From positions 1-44,886 of the forward strand of contig CANHHG010000011.1 in assembly GCA_947460615.1 (NCBI GenBank): a DNA stretch of 44,886 nucleotides, given 5' to 3'. The position numbers were made by a program, and so were the translations under genes. Shown here piece by piece: positions 8,553 through 17,213 of the stretch; the stretch's first letter is position 1; every line of letters begins with the position of its first letter. Origin of the DNA: Bacteroidota bacterium (lineage in GTDB: Bacteria > Bacteroidota > Bacteroidia > Flavobacteriales > Flavobacteriaceae). Below the pieces are notes generated by a model. That model ran no database searches. It worked only from the letters and a program-made list of their open reading frames with translations, and was not told the origin of the DNA.

Positions 8553-9503
8553 ATGAATTTTACAACAAAAGTTCCAATTTCAAAATCAAAATTTCCAATT
8601 GATTATCAAAGTATGATATTCTCTATGGGATCTTGCTTTGCAGAAAATATGGCAAGTAAATTCGATTATTACAAGTTCCAAAATTCATGTAATCCTTTCG
8701 GGATTTTATTTCATCCTTTAGCTATTGAGAATAGCATTTCTAGAATTATAAACCTTGAATTGTTTGAAGAAAAAGACTTGTTTTTCAATAATGAAAGATG
8801 GCATAATTTTGAGCTACATTCCGATTTAAGTAATCCCGATAAAGAGGCATTATTAATGGGAATTAATAAATTATTGGCAGTCACAAATAAGCAAATTAGA
8901 GCGGCTTCACATTTTATTATTACCTATGGAACTTCTTGGGTTTATAGAAATAAACAGACCGATAAGATAGTGGCTAATTGTCATAAAGTATCACAATCTG
9001 AATTTAATAAAGAATTGCTTTCCGTTTTGGATATCGAAAAATCAATTAAGAATACAATCGATTTAATTGAAAAGGTAAATCCTAATTGTAATCTAATTTT
9101 CACTATTTCACCTGTGCGCCATCTTAAAGATGGTTTTGTTGAAAATCAATACAGTAAAGCCAATTTAATTGTTGCCTTAAGTTCTGTTTTTGCCTCTCAA
9201 AAATCTCCTAATACTTATTTTCCTTCCTATGAGATAATGATAGACGAACTTCGGGATTACCGATTTTATGCTGAAGATTTATTACATCCTAGCCAAGTTG
9301 CTATTGATTATATTTGGGAACGTTTTGTGGAAAGTTCAATTTCTGATGATGTTATTATTTCAATGAATGAAGTGGAAGCAATTCAACGTGATTTGTCGCA
9401 TCGACCTTTCAACACTTCATCTGAAAGCTATAAAAAATTCCAAATACAATTGGACACAAAAATTAATAATGTAAAATCGAAATTCCCTTTTATGAATTTC
9501 TAA
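8553..9503 (+). CDS. GSCFA domain-containing protein
   Basis: A 316-residue protein defined by the eponymous GSCFAEN motif (residues 26-32) in the sequence SMGSCFAENMASKF, followed by the family's NPFGILFHP and a later ISPVRHLKDG. The fold is thought to be related to SGNH/GDSL-type hydrolases, with Ser in GSC and a C-terminal DELRDYRFYAEDLLHPS segment supplying a possible Asp/His pair; the substrate is unknown. No signal peptide. A TTG at 8526 would add 9 residues, but it falls in the presumed promoter box, so the ATG at 8553 is used. It ends directly against the convergent rhodanese gene. Confidence 0.92.
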   Translation: MNFTTKVPISKSKFPIDYQSMIFSMGSCFAENMASKFDYYKFQNSCNPFGILFHPLAIENSISRIINLELFEEKDLFFNNERWHNFELHSDLSNPDKEALLMGINKLLAVTNKQIRAASHFIITYGTSWVYRNKQTDKIVANCHKVSQSEFNKELLSVLDIEKSIKNTIDLIEKVNPNCNLIFTISPVRHLKDGFVENQYSKANLIVALSSVFASQKSPNTYFPSYEIMIDELRDYRFYAEDLLHPSQVAIDYIWERFVESSISDDVIISMNEVEAIQRDLSHRPFNTSSESYKKFQIQLDTKINNVKSKFPFMNF

Positions 9504-9812
9504 TTATAATTTATTTTCTAGACTTTGCCAGCCTCCACCATTAATTGCATCGACGCCATTTTGTTTAAAAATCGAGGTTGCTTGAGAACTTCTCATTCCA
9601 CTTGCACAACAAACAATTACAGGTTTATTAAGTTTTTTAATATAATTAATTTTAGTGTCAATTTCGTTCAAGGGAATATTTTTTGCGCCCTTTATGTGTC
9701 CACCAGCAAATTCGCCTGGGCTTCTAACATCAATTATAACCGCGCCTTTATTTTTAAATTCTTGAATTCTATTTGATTTGTTACCAAATCCTAAAAAGTC
9801 TAATAATCCCAT
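9504..9812 (-). CDS. Rhodanese-like domain protein
   Basis: A 102-residue single-domain rhodanese. IIDVRSPGEFAGGHIKGAKNIP (residues about 26-47) is the standard entry and the active-site loop CASGMR (69-74) has the catalytic Cys69 followed by a six-residue loop, as in sulfurtransferases. It should carry a persulfide on that Cys; the physiological acceptor is unknown. An ATG at 9848 would extend the protein by 12 residues, but an exact promoter box lies at 9832-9839, so the ATG at 9812 is chosen. Stop codons of this gene and the GSCFA gene are adjacent with no spacer. Confidence 0.92.
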   Translation of the reverse strand: MGLLDFLGFGNKSNRIQEFKNKGAVIIDVRSPGEFAGGHIKGAKNIPLNEIDTKINYIKKLNKPVIVCCASGMRSSQATSIFKQNGVDAINGGGWQSLENKL

Positions 9813-9831
9813 GATCTTATTATTTATTTTG

Positions 9832-9839
9832 CAAAGGTA
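9832..9839 (-). promoter_or_regulatory. -7 promoter box for the rhodanese gene
   Basis: The minus strand reads TACCTTTG, an exact TAnnTTTG match, 20 bases before the preferred ATG at 9812. It decides the start: the longer in-frame ATG lies upstream of the predicted transcription start. Confidence 0.65.
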
Positions 9840-9935
9840 CTTCATCACGTGAATATTTTTGTGTTAAAGTTTACTTTACTTTGAAATATATTCTACATTT
9901 GATATCACAATAATTATTGTTTTAAAGCATTCATA

Positions 9936-10691
9936 ATGGGAACACCTTACATTAAAAATAAAATTGAAAATGGAATTGCTACTATTTCCTTTTTTCATCC
10001 TGAACACAATTCCCTTCCTTCCAATTTATTAAAGGAATTGGTTCATACCATTGAAGATTTAGGAAAAAATGATGCTGTAAAAGTGGTGATTCTTAAGAGT
10101 GACGGAGGTACTACTTTTTGTGCTGGAGCAAGTTTTCAAGAGCTAATCACTATTGATAATGAAGAAACGGGCAAGTTGTTTTTTTCAGGCTTTGCGAATG
10201 TTATTAATGCAATGAGAAAATGCCCAAAAATAGTTATTGGCTCCATTCATGGAAAAGCGGTTGGAGGCGGAGTTGGCATTGCTGCAGCAGCCGATTATTG
10301 TTTGGCAACCCAATTTGCTTCTATTAAGTTAAGTGAATTAACTATTGGAATTGGACCGTTTGTAGTTGCGCCCGCAATTGAAAGAAAAATAGGGTTGTCC
10401 TCTTTTTCTCAATTAACATTAGACGCAAATAACTTCTATAGCGCTGATTGGGCTCATTCTAAAGGGCTTTATAATGCAGTTTATAGTGATGATAAAGAGC
10501 TAGAGGTTGCTGTTCAATTGATGGCTCAAAATTTAGCCAACTATAATCCTAGCGCCTTAATAGAACTAAAAAAGGTACTTTGGAAAGGAACTGAAAACTG
10601 GAATGAACTTCTAAAAGAGAGAGCGGCAATTAGTGGAAAATTGGTTCTTTCTGCTTATACAAAAGCAGCTTTAAAGAAATTTCAAAAATAA
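9936..10691 (+). CDS. Enoyl-CoA hydratase/isomerase family protein
   Basis: A 251-residue crotonase-fold protein. The oxyanion-hole segments are visible as CAGASF (residues 62-67) and the Gly-rich HGKAVGGGVG (105-114). E134 in LSELTIGIGP sits where many hydratases have the first catalytic Glu; the second Glu position appears to be Ser or Gln. It may act in acyl-CoA beta-oxidation or branched-chain amino acid breakdown (LiuC-like methylglutaconyl-CoA hydratase is one candidate). The exact substrate cannot be read. It converges with the aromatic amino acid hydroxylase gene with a 2-base gap and no terminator between. Confidence 0.88.
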   Translation: MGTPYIKNKIENGIATISFFHPEHNSLPSNLLKELVHTIEDLGKNDAVKVVILKSDGGTTFCAGASFQELITIDNEETGKLFFSGFANVINAMRKCPKIVIGSIHGKAVGGGVGIAAAADYCLATQFASIKLSELTIGIGPFVVAPAIERKIGLSSFSQLTLDANNFYSADWAHSKGLYNAVYSDDKELEVAVQLMAQNLANYNPSALIELKKVLWKGTENWNELLKERAAISGKLVLSAYTKAALKKFQK

Positions 10692-10693
10692 TT

Positions 10694-12436
10694 TTAGATA
10701 AAAAGTTCCAATCCATTATCAATTAAATGACTTATTTCAGGTCTTTTAGTTTTTAAATTATTTAAATAGTCCAGCACTTCATTTAATGAACTTTCGACTT
10801 TTTGCAGGTGTAAAATCTCTGCAATTTCTAAATTAAGCAACCAATCATTTGGATATTTAATTGAAATAATTTTGAATATCTCAAAAGCTTTTTCCGAATG
10901 GATTTTATTTACACGAAGATTTCGGATTTCATTATAATAAGATTCGAGCTCTTCTCTTTCAATTGTTTTTTCTGCTTTAATAGTTTTGCTATTTGGTAAA
11001 TGCGTAATCATATCAAAACTGTTGCAATCAGCTGGTCCTGAAAATGCGGAAACTACTTTTTTACCCACAGCCATATCGAAAACACCCCATTCAGGCTGGA
11101 ATAAAACCGTATTTAAATGTGTTACAGTGCAATTTTCAAAACTAATTATAATAATTGCCCCTTGTAAATTTCTTGATCCTGTAATAATATTTCCAGTAAC
11201 TTTAATGTCGCCTTCAAATTCTAAAGTAACCGTTTTGCCTTCATAAATTCCGTAGGCCATTAAATCCTTTGGGCTCATGTCTTCAATTGCTAGGTTGATC
11301 CCTTTTAATTTTCCAATTGGACTTCCAAAACCAGCGGCATGATAATTGGCACCATGACCAACCAGTTCTTTTTCTCGATTAGCCAAAGCCGTTTTTCCAG
11401 TTGTTTGAACATATATTGGTTTTCCATCATATTCAATAACATTGGTAAAAACACCTGAAATTTGTAAGCCAGTGCTCAATTCAATGGTTCCTAGAGCCTT
11501 AGAATTGATCAATTTATTTATTCCAGACAGTCCTCCAGTTCGCAACGCCATTTTATTTGCGAATTCTTCTAAAACAAAACTTAGATGAGCAAAATCTGGA
11601 GTTACATAAAGTTGGGGTTGCGGTTTTGTAATGTCAAAGCTCTGGTATGCAGCAGAAAGATCATAAGGAATTTTCTCTACTTTATCAGTCATGCACCAGG
11701 CGCTTTCACCAATTGATGATAATAAGCCAGCGCCGTAAATTTTAGGATTTTCAACAGTTCCAATTAAACCGTATTCAACGGTCCACCAATGTAAATTTCT
11801 AATTTGCGCCATTTCTGACATTTCCACCGATTGGTTTTGTAACTCATTCACTGCTTTTTCAGCAGCATCAATTACCGATTGCGGAGTGTTCTCAGCTTCT
11901 TTTACTATGGAAAGTAAACGAATTGCTTCATACATTTCATAATCATAAGAAGAAGAAATTGCTTTACATCCAATTTCGCCAAAGCGTCTTAAATATTCAG
12001 CATATTCAGGATTTGCAATAATTGGTGCATGCCCTGCACCTTCATGAATAATATCTGGAGCGGGTGTATATTCTATGTGTTCTAGTTGTCGGATATCAGA
12101 AGCGATAACCAAAACGTTATACGCTTGAAATTCCATAAAAGCATTGGGAGGAATAAATCCATCAACAGCAACGGCTGCCCATCCAATTTCTTTCAAGATC
12201 CGATTCATCCCATACATATTTGGGATATTTTCAATTTCAAGACCTGTTTTTTCTAAGCCATTTAAATAAGATTCGTGGGCTACTTTTGATAAATAACTCA
12301 CGTTTTTCCGCATTACATACCTCCAAACAGCTTGATTTATGGGAGTATATTCCGCATAATCTTGAGGTTTGATAAATTGTTTCAAATGCGCCGGAAGTCC
12401 ATCTATTAGTGGATTACTTTCAAAAGATGCTTTCAT
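10694..12436 (-). CDS. Aromatic amino acid hydroxylase (phenylalanine 4-monooxygenase-like) with extra C-terminal region
   Basis: A 580-residue protein whose N-terminal ~310 residues form a biopterin-dependent aromatic amino acid hydroxylase domain. The iron ligands are visible as H131 and H136 (APDIIHEGAGHAP) and E221 (WWTVEYG), the 2-His-1-Glu facial triad. The likely reaction is Phe to Tyr using tetrahydrobiopterin and O2. Bacterial PhhA proteins are usually under 300 residues; here a further ~270 residues follow, a beta-rich part (about 315-480) and a helical tail (about 490-580) that I cannot assign. There is no N-terminal ACT domain as in animal enzymes. Substrate (Phe, Tyr or Trp) is inferred, not shown. 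Confidence 0.88.
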   Translation of the reverse strand: MKASFESNPLIDGLPAHLKQFIKPQDYAEYTPINQAVWRYVMRKNVSYLSKVAHESYLNGLEKTGLEIENIPNMYGMNRILKEIGWAAVAVDGFIPPNAFMEFQAYNVLVIASDIRQLEHIEYTPAPDIIHEGAGHAPIIANPEYAEYLRRFGEIGCKAISSSYDYEMYEAIRLLSIVKEAENTPQSVIDAAEKAVNELQNQSVEMSEMAQIRNLHWWTVEYGLIGTVENPKIYGAGLLSSIGESAWCMTDKVEKIPYDLSAAYQSFDITKPQPQLYVTPDFAHLSFVLEEFANKMALRTGGLSGINKLINSKALGTIELSTGLQISGVFTNVIEYDGKPIYVQTTGKTALANREKELVGHGANYHAAGFGSPIGKLKGINLAIEDMSPKDLMAYGIYEGKTVTLEFEGDIKVTGNIITGSRNLQGAIIIISFENCTVTHLNTVLFQPEWGVFDMAVGKKVVSAFSGPADCNSFDMITHLPNSKTIKAEKTIEREELESYYNEIRNLRVNKIHSEKAFEIFKIISIKYPNDWLLNLEIAEILHLQKVESSLNEVLDYLNNLKTKRPEISHLIDNGLELFI

Positions 12437-12550
12437 AATTAAACCAAATAGGTTAGTGTAAAAGTACTATTTTTTCAGGTTAATTTCCAATAAATAGTAT
12501 CGATTTCTCATTTTTAACTGTATTATTTTAACTATTTGTCTCTTATTCCA

Positions 12551-12578
12551 AAAAAAACCCACCAAAAGTAGGTAGGTT
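12551..12578 (-). terminator. Terminator after the DUF4136 lipoprotein gene
   Basis: On the minus strand AACCTACC and GGTGGGTT form an 8-bp stem with one mismatch around a 7-base loop, followed by a run of T. It lies 27 bases past the stop of the lipoprotein gene and ends the minus-strand hutU operon. Confidence 0.75.
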
Positions 12579-12604
12579 AAATTAAAAAGTAGATGTATTG
12601 TTTT

Positions 12605-13138
12605 TTACTTTTTCTCCGGTGGATATTGTGATAAAATTTTGGTTACAAATTCATTAATTCTAGCGTCTTTCTCTTCCATTTTTTTTGTCAAATAACCATT
12701 TCCTTCACCTTGCCAAATTAATTCTTTTTTTGTTGCATCAATAATGTCAATAAAAAGAGTTCCTTCTGTAGTTCGTATTACTGTTGTTTGACCACCCCAC
12801 ATAAATGGATCCCAACCCCATCTCCAGCCGTAACCCCAATTGTTATTGTACTGATTTACATCTACTTGTTCTTTTTCTTTAGTAAAAATGTTTATTAATA
12901 AATCAGGTGTTTCACTTTTTGTAAAGCCTTTTTTTGTCATCTCACTATCAATAGCTCTGAGAATTCTTTTTTTGTCTAAATCTGAAATTTCTACTTTGTC
13001 AATTCCACTTTTTTGAAATCCAAATGTTTTGTAACGACTAAAGTCAACACTGTTATCATAATCTGAATTCACCATTACAGAGCTGCAAGAGTTTAAAAAA
13101 AGAAACATAAGTACCGGGATAATTTTAATTGCTTTCAT
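12605..13138 (-). CDS. DUF4136 domain-containing lipoprotein
   Basis: A 177-residue protein with a lipoprotein signal peptide and lipobox (FLFLNSC, acylated Cys near residue 18). The mature part has the DUF4136 pattern: DFSRYKTFGF early, a KKGFTKSETPDLLINI middle, a Trp/Gly-rich WGYGWRWGWDPF stretch, then GTLFIDIIDATKKELIWQG. It is probably held in a membrane facing the periplasm; no enzymatic function is known for the family. It lies 24 bases downstream of hutU on the same strand and is followed by a terminator, so it is probably the last gene of that operon, although a histidine-related role is not implied. Confidence 0.9.
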   Translation of the reverse strand: MKAIKIIPVLMFLFLNSCSSVMVNSDYDNSVDFSRYKTFGFQKSGIDKVEISDLDKKRILRAIDSEMTKKGFTKSETPDLLINIFTKEKEQVDVNQYNNNWGYGWRWGWDPFMWGGQTTVIRTTEGTLFIDIIDATKKELIWQGEGNGYLTKKMEEKDARINEFVTKILSQYPPEKK

Positions 13139-13162
13139 GATTATTTGATTTATTTGTTACTA

Positions 13163-15142
13163 TTAATTCAGTAAGGAATCGTCGACACTATTAGGTAGTG
13201 TAACTTTTAATAAAGGTTCTGCCTCCATGGCCCTTTTTATGGCAAAAATTGCTCCTTCATTTCGGGCCCAGCTTCTTCTTGAAATTCCGTTATTGACATC
13301 CCAAAAAAGCATCGATTGCAATCTTTTTGAAGCTTCTTTACTTCCGTCAAGAACCATACCAAAACCACCATTGATTACTTCTCCCCAGCCCACACCACCG
13401 CCATTGTGAATGGAAACCCAAGTAGCACCACGAAAGCTATCGCCAATTACATTTTGAATGGCCATATCGGCAGTAAAACGGGAGCCATCATAAATATTTG
13501 ATGTTTCTCGATAAGGTGAATCGGTTCCAGAAACATCATGGTGATCGCGGCCCAAAATCACATTTCCAATTTCTCCATTATTTATGGCGTTGTTAAAAGC
13601 ATCGGCAATTTTAACACGACCTTCAGCATCAGCATATAAAATTCTAGCTTGTGATCCCACCACCAATTTATTCTCTTGAGCTCCTTTTATCCATTGAATA
13701 TTATCGGCCATTTGTTGTTGGATTTCAGGAGGTGAATTTTTCATCATTTCTTCTAAAACGTGACATGCAATAGCATCTGTTTTTTCTAAATCTTCCTTTT
13801 TTCCTGAGGCACAAACCCATCTAAAAGGTCCAAAACCATAATCAAAACACATTGGGCCCATAATATCTTGGACATAGCTTGAATATTTAAAATCGATTCC
13901 GTTTTTAGCCATAATATCAGCACCAGCACGTGAAGCTTCTAGTAAAAAAGCATTTCCATAATCGAAGAAATACGTTCCTTTTGAATTGTGTTTATTAATC
14001 GCATTGGCGTGTCTTCTTAAAGACTCTTGAACTTTTTCTTTGAACAATTCCGGAGTATTAGCCATCATTTCATTGGCATTCTCGAATGAAATTCCAACAG
14101 GATAATAACCACCAGCCCAAGGATTATGTAAGGATGTTTGGTCAGACCCTAAATCGATATGGATGTTTTCTAAATCAAAACGCTCCCAAATGTCAACCAC
14201 ATTTCCTAAATAGGCTATTGACACCACTTCTTTGTCCTCAAGTGCTCTTTTGACTCTAGGTACTAAATCTTCAATATTATCAATGACCTCATTTATCCAA
14301 CCTTGTGAATGTCGAATGTGGGTAATTTTAGGATTTACTTCGGCACATACCGTAACGCAACCTGAAATATTTCCCGCTTTTGGTTGTGCCCCACTCATTC
14401 CTCCCAAACCAGAAGTTACAAATAAACCTCCTTTAGGGTTTTTATTAATTTTTCTAAATCCATTTAAAACGGTAATCGTAGTCCCATGAACAATGCCTTG
14501 AGGGCCAATATACATATAACTGCCAGCGGTCATTTGTCCGTATTGAGAAACGCCCAAAGCATTCATTTTCTCCCAATCGTCAGGTTTTGAATAATTTGGT
14601 ATAACCATTCCGTTGGTAACCACCACTCTAGGAGCCTCTTTATGAGATGGAAATAATCCCATTGGATGACCCGAATACATGGTTAGTGTTTGTTCGTCGG
14701 TCATTTCTGAAAGATATTTCATGGTGAGGCGGTATTGTGCCCAATTTTGAAAAACTGCTCCGTTACCTCCGTATGTAATTAGTTCGTGAGGGTGTTGTGC
14801 AACCGCTGGATCTAAATTATTTTGGATCATCAACATAATTGCTTTTGCTTGTTCACATTTACCAGGATATTCAGAAATTGGACGAGCAAACATATTGTAA
14901 TCTGGACGCAAACGGTACATATAAATCCGACCGTATTTTTCTAATTCTTCAGAAAATTCATTAACTAAAACCGCATGATCTTTAGGGTCAAAATAGCGCA
15001 AAGCGTTTCTAAGTGCTAGTTTTTTTTCATCGTTCGATAAAATTTCTTTTCTTTTTGGCGCATGATTAATATCTGTTTCAAACGCTTTTGGTTCAGGTAA
15101 AACAGCTGGTATTCCTTCTTTTATTTGATCTTGAAAAGTCAT
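13163..15142 (-). CDS. hutU: Urocanate hydratase, long form
   Basis: A 659-residue enzyme for the second step of histidine degradation, turning urocanate into imidazolone propionate with tightly bound NAD+. The NAD-binding GLGGMSGAQ is at 246-254 and the catalytic Cys is C432 in MCFDYGFGPFRWVC, so the active site looks intact. Classic bacterial HutU proteins are about 550-560 residues; this one has roughly 75 extra N-terminal residues before the NNLDPAVAQHP/YGGNG segment and resembles the longer animal-type sequence. Other hut genes are not in the window. It is preceded by a DUF5522 gene with a 9-base gap and followed by a DUF4136 lipoprotein gene. Confidence 0.95.
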   Translation of the reverse strand: MTFQDQIKEGIPAVLPEPKAFETDINHAPKRKEILSNDEKKLALRNALRYFDPKDHAVLVNEFSEELEKYGRIYMYRLRPDYNMFARPISEYPGKCEQAKAIMLMIQNNLDPAVAQHPHELITYGGNGAVFQNWAQYRLTMKYLSEMTDEQTLTMYSGHPMGLFPSHKEAPRVVVTNGMVIPNYSKPDDWEKMNALGVSQYGQMTAGSYMYIGPQGIVHGTTITVLNGFRKINKNPKGGLFVTSGLGGMSGAQPKAGNISGCVTVCAEVNPKITHIRHSQGWINEVIDNIEDLVPRVKRALEDKEVVSIAYLGNVVDIWERFDLENIHIDLGSDQTSLHNPWAGGYYPVGISFENANEMMANTPELFKEKVQESLRRHANAINKHNSKGTYFFDYGNAFLLEASRAGADIMAKNGIDFKYSSYVQDIMGPMCFDYGFGPFRWVCASGKKEDLEKTDAIACHVLEEMMKNSPPEIQQQMADNIQWIKGAQENKLVVGSQARILYADAEGRVKIADAFNNAINNGEIGNVILGRDHHDVSGTDSPYRETSNIYDGSRFTADMAIQNVIGDSFRGATWVSIHNGGGVGWGEVINGGFGMVLDGSKEASKRLQSMLFWDVNNGISRRSWARNEGAIFAIKRAMEAEPLLKVTLPNSVDDSLLN

Positions 15143-15151
15143 TTTTTGAAT

Positions 15152-15328
15152 TTATTTTCTAATTTCGTTAGTATTTTTATCAAATCCATAGGGACAATGT
15201 TTACAACCACTTTTACAACAATACCCTCTGTTAAGGTGGTGCTTTTCCGTAAAGCATTTGTACCCTTCAGGAGTGTAATAAAAATCCTCTCCCTCAATTA
15301 ATTTATTTTCATGGTCCATGTCCTTCAT
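15152..15328 (-). CDS. DUF5522 family small Cys-rich protein
   Basis: A 58-residue frame reading from an ATG at 15328 to a TAA at 15152. The sequence has an EGEDFYYTPEGYKCFTEKHH entry and then RGYCCKSGCKHCPYGF, giving five Cys in the second half region plus one earlier; the CC-x3-C-x2-CPYGF pattern is the mark of the DUF5522 family. The spacing suggests metal binding (zinc or iron-sulfur), which is an inference. It lies 9 bases upstream of hutU and appears to be the first gene of that operon. A promoter box ends 6 bases before this ATG, so the true start may instead be the in-frame ATG at 15319 (residue 4), or the transcript may be leaderless. Confidence 0.88.
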   Translation of the reverse strand: MKDMDHENKLIEGEDFYYTPEGYKCFTEKHHLNRGYCCKSGCKHCPYGFDKNTNEIRK

Positions 15329-15333
15329 AGTTA

Positions 15334-15341
15334 CAAATTTA
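15334..15341 (-). promoter_or_regulatory. -7 promoter box for the DUF5522-hutU operon
   Basis: The minus strand reads TAAATTTG, an exact TAnnTTTG match. It ends only 6 bases before the ATG at 15328, which would put the transcription start at or near the start codon. Confidence 0.6.
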
Positions 15342-15407
15342 TAAACTTTATAATGAATGTAGAGTAATGTTAAGATTTTATTAGAATTTAATTTTAATTA
15401 TAAGCCT

Positions 15408-15415
15408 TATCTTTG
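15408..15415 (+). promoter_or_regulatory. -7 promoter box for the desulfhydrase-like gene
   Basis: TATCTTTG is an exact TAnnTTTG match 29 bases before the TTG start codon at 15444. It diverges from the hutU operon promoter at 15334-15341. Confidence 0.65.
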
Positions 15416-15443
15416 CAGTATCTAATTTCAAAAAATAGAATCT

Positions 15444-16343
15444 TTGGTTGTAAACCAACAAATAGCATTTCAATTTCCGAATGAAATCACTTTACACATA
15501 AAACGTGAAGATTTGATACATCCGTTTATTTCAGGAAATAAATTCAGGAAATTAAAGTACAATTTGCTTAAAGCAAAAGAGCAGAAAAAAACCAAATTAC
15601 TCACTTTTGGAGGAGCGTTTTCGAATCATATTGCTGCTGTTGCCTACGCAGGTAAGGAAAACGACTTTCAAACCATCGGAATTATTCGCGGTGATGAATT
15701 GGAATCTCAAATTTTTGAAAATCCAACCTTGCAATTCGCGCAGGAATGTGGAATGAAATTTAAATTTGTTTCACGGGATGTGTATAATAACAAATCCAAC
15801 GATTTTTTTATTGAGAAATTAATTAATCAATACGGTGATTTTTATTTAATTCCTGAAGGAGGAGCTAATTCATTAGCAGTTAAAGGCTGTGAAGAAATAA
15901 TTACTGAGGAAGATTCACAATTTTCGCATGTTTGTTGTTCAATTGGAACTGGCGCTACCATATCTGGTTTAATTAATGCATCCTATTTACATCAAAAAAT
16001 AATTGGATTTACCTCTCTTAAAGGTGATTTTTTATCAGAGGATATTCGTAAATTTGCCGTGAAATCAAATTGGGAGTTAATAAGCGATTATCATTTTGGA
16101 GGTTATGGAAAAATAAATTTAGATTTAGTTCGTTTCATTAATAATTTTTTCGAGCGAACTAAAATTCCTTTAGATCCCATTTATACAGGAAAAATGATGT
16201 TTGGAATAGTTGATTTAATTGAAAGCGGCTTTTTTCCAAACGGTTCTAAAATATTAGCGATTCACACAGGTGGACTACAAGGAATAAAAGGAATGAATTT
16301 ATATTTAAAAAAGAAAAATTTAGAACAAATAAAAACACAATGA
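15444..16343 (+). CDS. PLP-dependent D-cysteine desulfhydrase / ACC deaminase-like protein
   Basis: A 299-residue fold-type II PLP enzyme. The PLP Lys is K33 in SGNKFRKLKYN, the LLTFGGAFSNHIAA segment supplies the cofactor-phosphate and substrate region, and SIGTGATISGL the Gly-rich phosphate loop. The family includes 1-aminocyclopropane-1-carboxylate deaminase and D-cysteine desulfhydrase; the latter activity is more usual outside plant-associated bacteria, but the two cannot be told apart here. No ATG is available: an in-frame stop lies at 15423 and the only standard start is TTG at 15444, giving the expected REDLIHPF spacing. It overlaps the next gene by 4 bases (ATGA) and so is translationally coupled to it. 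Confidence 0.88.
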   Translation: MVVNQQIAFQFPNEITLHIKREDLIHPFISGNKFRKLKYNLLKAKEQKKTKLLTFGGAFSNHIAAVAYAGKENDFQTIGIIRGDELESQIFENPTLQFAQECGMKFKFVSRDVYNNKSNDFFIEKLINQYGDFYLIPEGGANSLAVKGCEEIITEEDSQFSHVCCSIGTGATISGLINASYLHQKIIGFTSLKGDFLSEDIRKFAVKSNWELISDYHFGGYGKINLDLVRFINNFFERTKIPLDPIYTGKMMFGIVDLIESGFFPNGSKILAIHTGGLQGIKGMNLYLKKKNLEQIKTQ

Positions 16344-17197
16344 TTAGAAAAATAGCTTTTTTATTAATAGTTTCAATTGCGGTCAGCTGTACTTCAAAAA
16401 AAGTTGTAATTCAAACGACTAGGCCAAAAAATTACAAACCTCCAACAAGAGTTGAAATGGTTAAAAATATTGAAAAAGACAGCCCTGTTGCGATTACTTC
16501 CGACACTATAAAACCTACCGAACCTAAAACGGAAGTTTTAGAGGCTACTACAAGAGTTAAAGTAACCAAAGAGATGGTTTTGAACTACATTAATTTATAT
16601 AAAGATATTGCTAAAAATAATATGGTTCAATATGGCATTCCTTCAAGCATTTGTCTTGGGCAAGGAATTTTGGAATCAGGTGCTGGCACAGGTCCTTTAA
16701 GTGCTATTGCCAATAATCATTTTGGAATTAAATGTCATCAAGATTGGAAAGGACCTTCCGTGAAATATGATGACGATGCTGCTCAAGAGTGTTTTAGGAA
16801 ATACAATCAAGCAAGTGAATCTTACAATGATCATGCGCTATTCTTAAAAAGTAGAAAATGGTATGACCCACTCTTTAAATTAGGAAAAGACGATTTCAAA
16901 GGTTGGGCTAGAGGTTTAAAAGCCGCTGGCTATGCAACTGATCCAAAATACCCAGAAAAGTTAATTGCCATCATTGAAAGATATCATTTGGATCAATACG
17001 ATGCTGAGGTTTTAGGAAAGGAATATGTTGCCCCAGTCGATCAGCCAGTAGTTAAAAAAAAGGAATATGAAGTTATTAAAGGAGATACGATGTATTCTAT
17101 TTCCAAGAAATTCAATATTTCAATTGAAGATTTAAAATCAAAAAATAATATTTCTGACAATACGATTTCTGTTGGACAAATATTAGTTTTAGAATAA
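16340..17197 (+). CDS. Glucosaminidase domain lipoprotein with LysM
   Basis: A 285-residue lipoprotein (lipobox IAVSC, Cys near residue 17) with a mannosyl-glycoprotein endo-beta-N-acetylglucosaminidase-type domain (about 80-225; [18 protein letters not shown] contains the likely catalytic Glu, and NNHFGIKCH follows) and a C-terminal LysM repeat (about 240-285, [19 protein letters not shown]). It should bind and cut peptidoglycan glycan strands at the cell envelope. The ATG overlaps the stop of the desulfhydrase-like gene; hemL follows after 16 bases, so the three are probably cotranscribed. Family call is firm. Confidence 0.94.
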   Translation: MIRKIAFLLIVSIAVSCTSKKVVIQTTRPKNYKPPTRVEMVKNIEKDSPVAITSDTIKPTEPKTEVLEATTRVKVTKEMVLNYINLYKDIAKNNMVQYGIPSSICLGQGILESGAGTGPLSAIANNHFGIKCHQDWKGPSVKYDDDAAQECFRKYNQASESYNDHALFLKSRKWYDPLFKLGKDDFKGWARGLKAAGYATDPKYPEKLIAIIERYHLDQYDAEVLGKEYVAPVDQPVVKKKEYEVIKGDTMYSISKKFNISIEDLKSKNNISDNTISVGQILVLE

Positions 17198-17213
17198 AAA
17201 TCAAATAAAAAAT

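Noticed and set aside
10986-11246. Antisense open frame inside the aromatic amino acid hydroxylase gene, and many similar short frames inside other genes
   Set aside because: They lie wholly within well-supported genes on the other strand, lack start signals and resemble no protein family.
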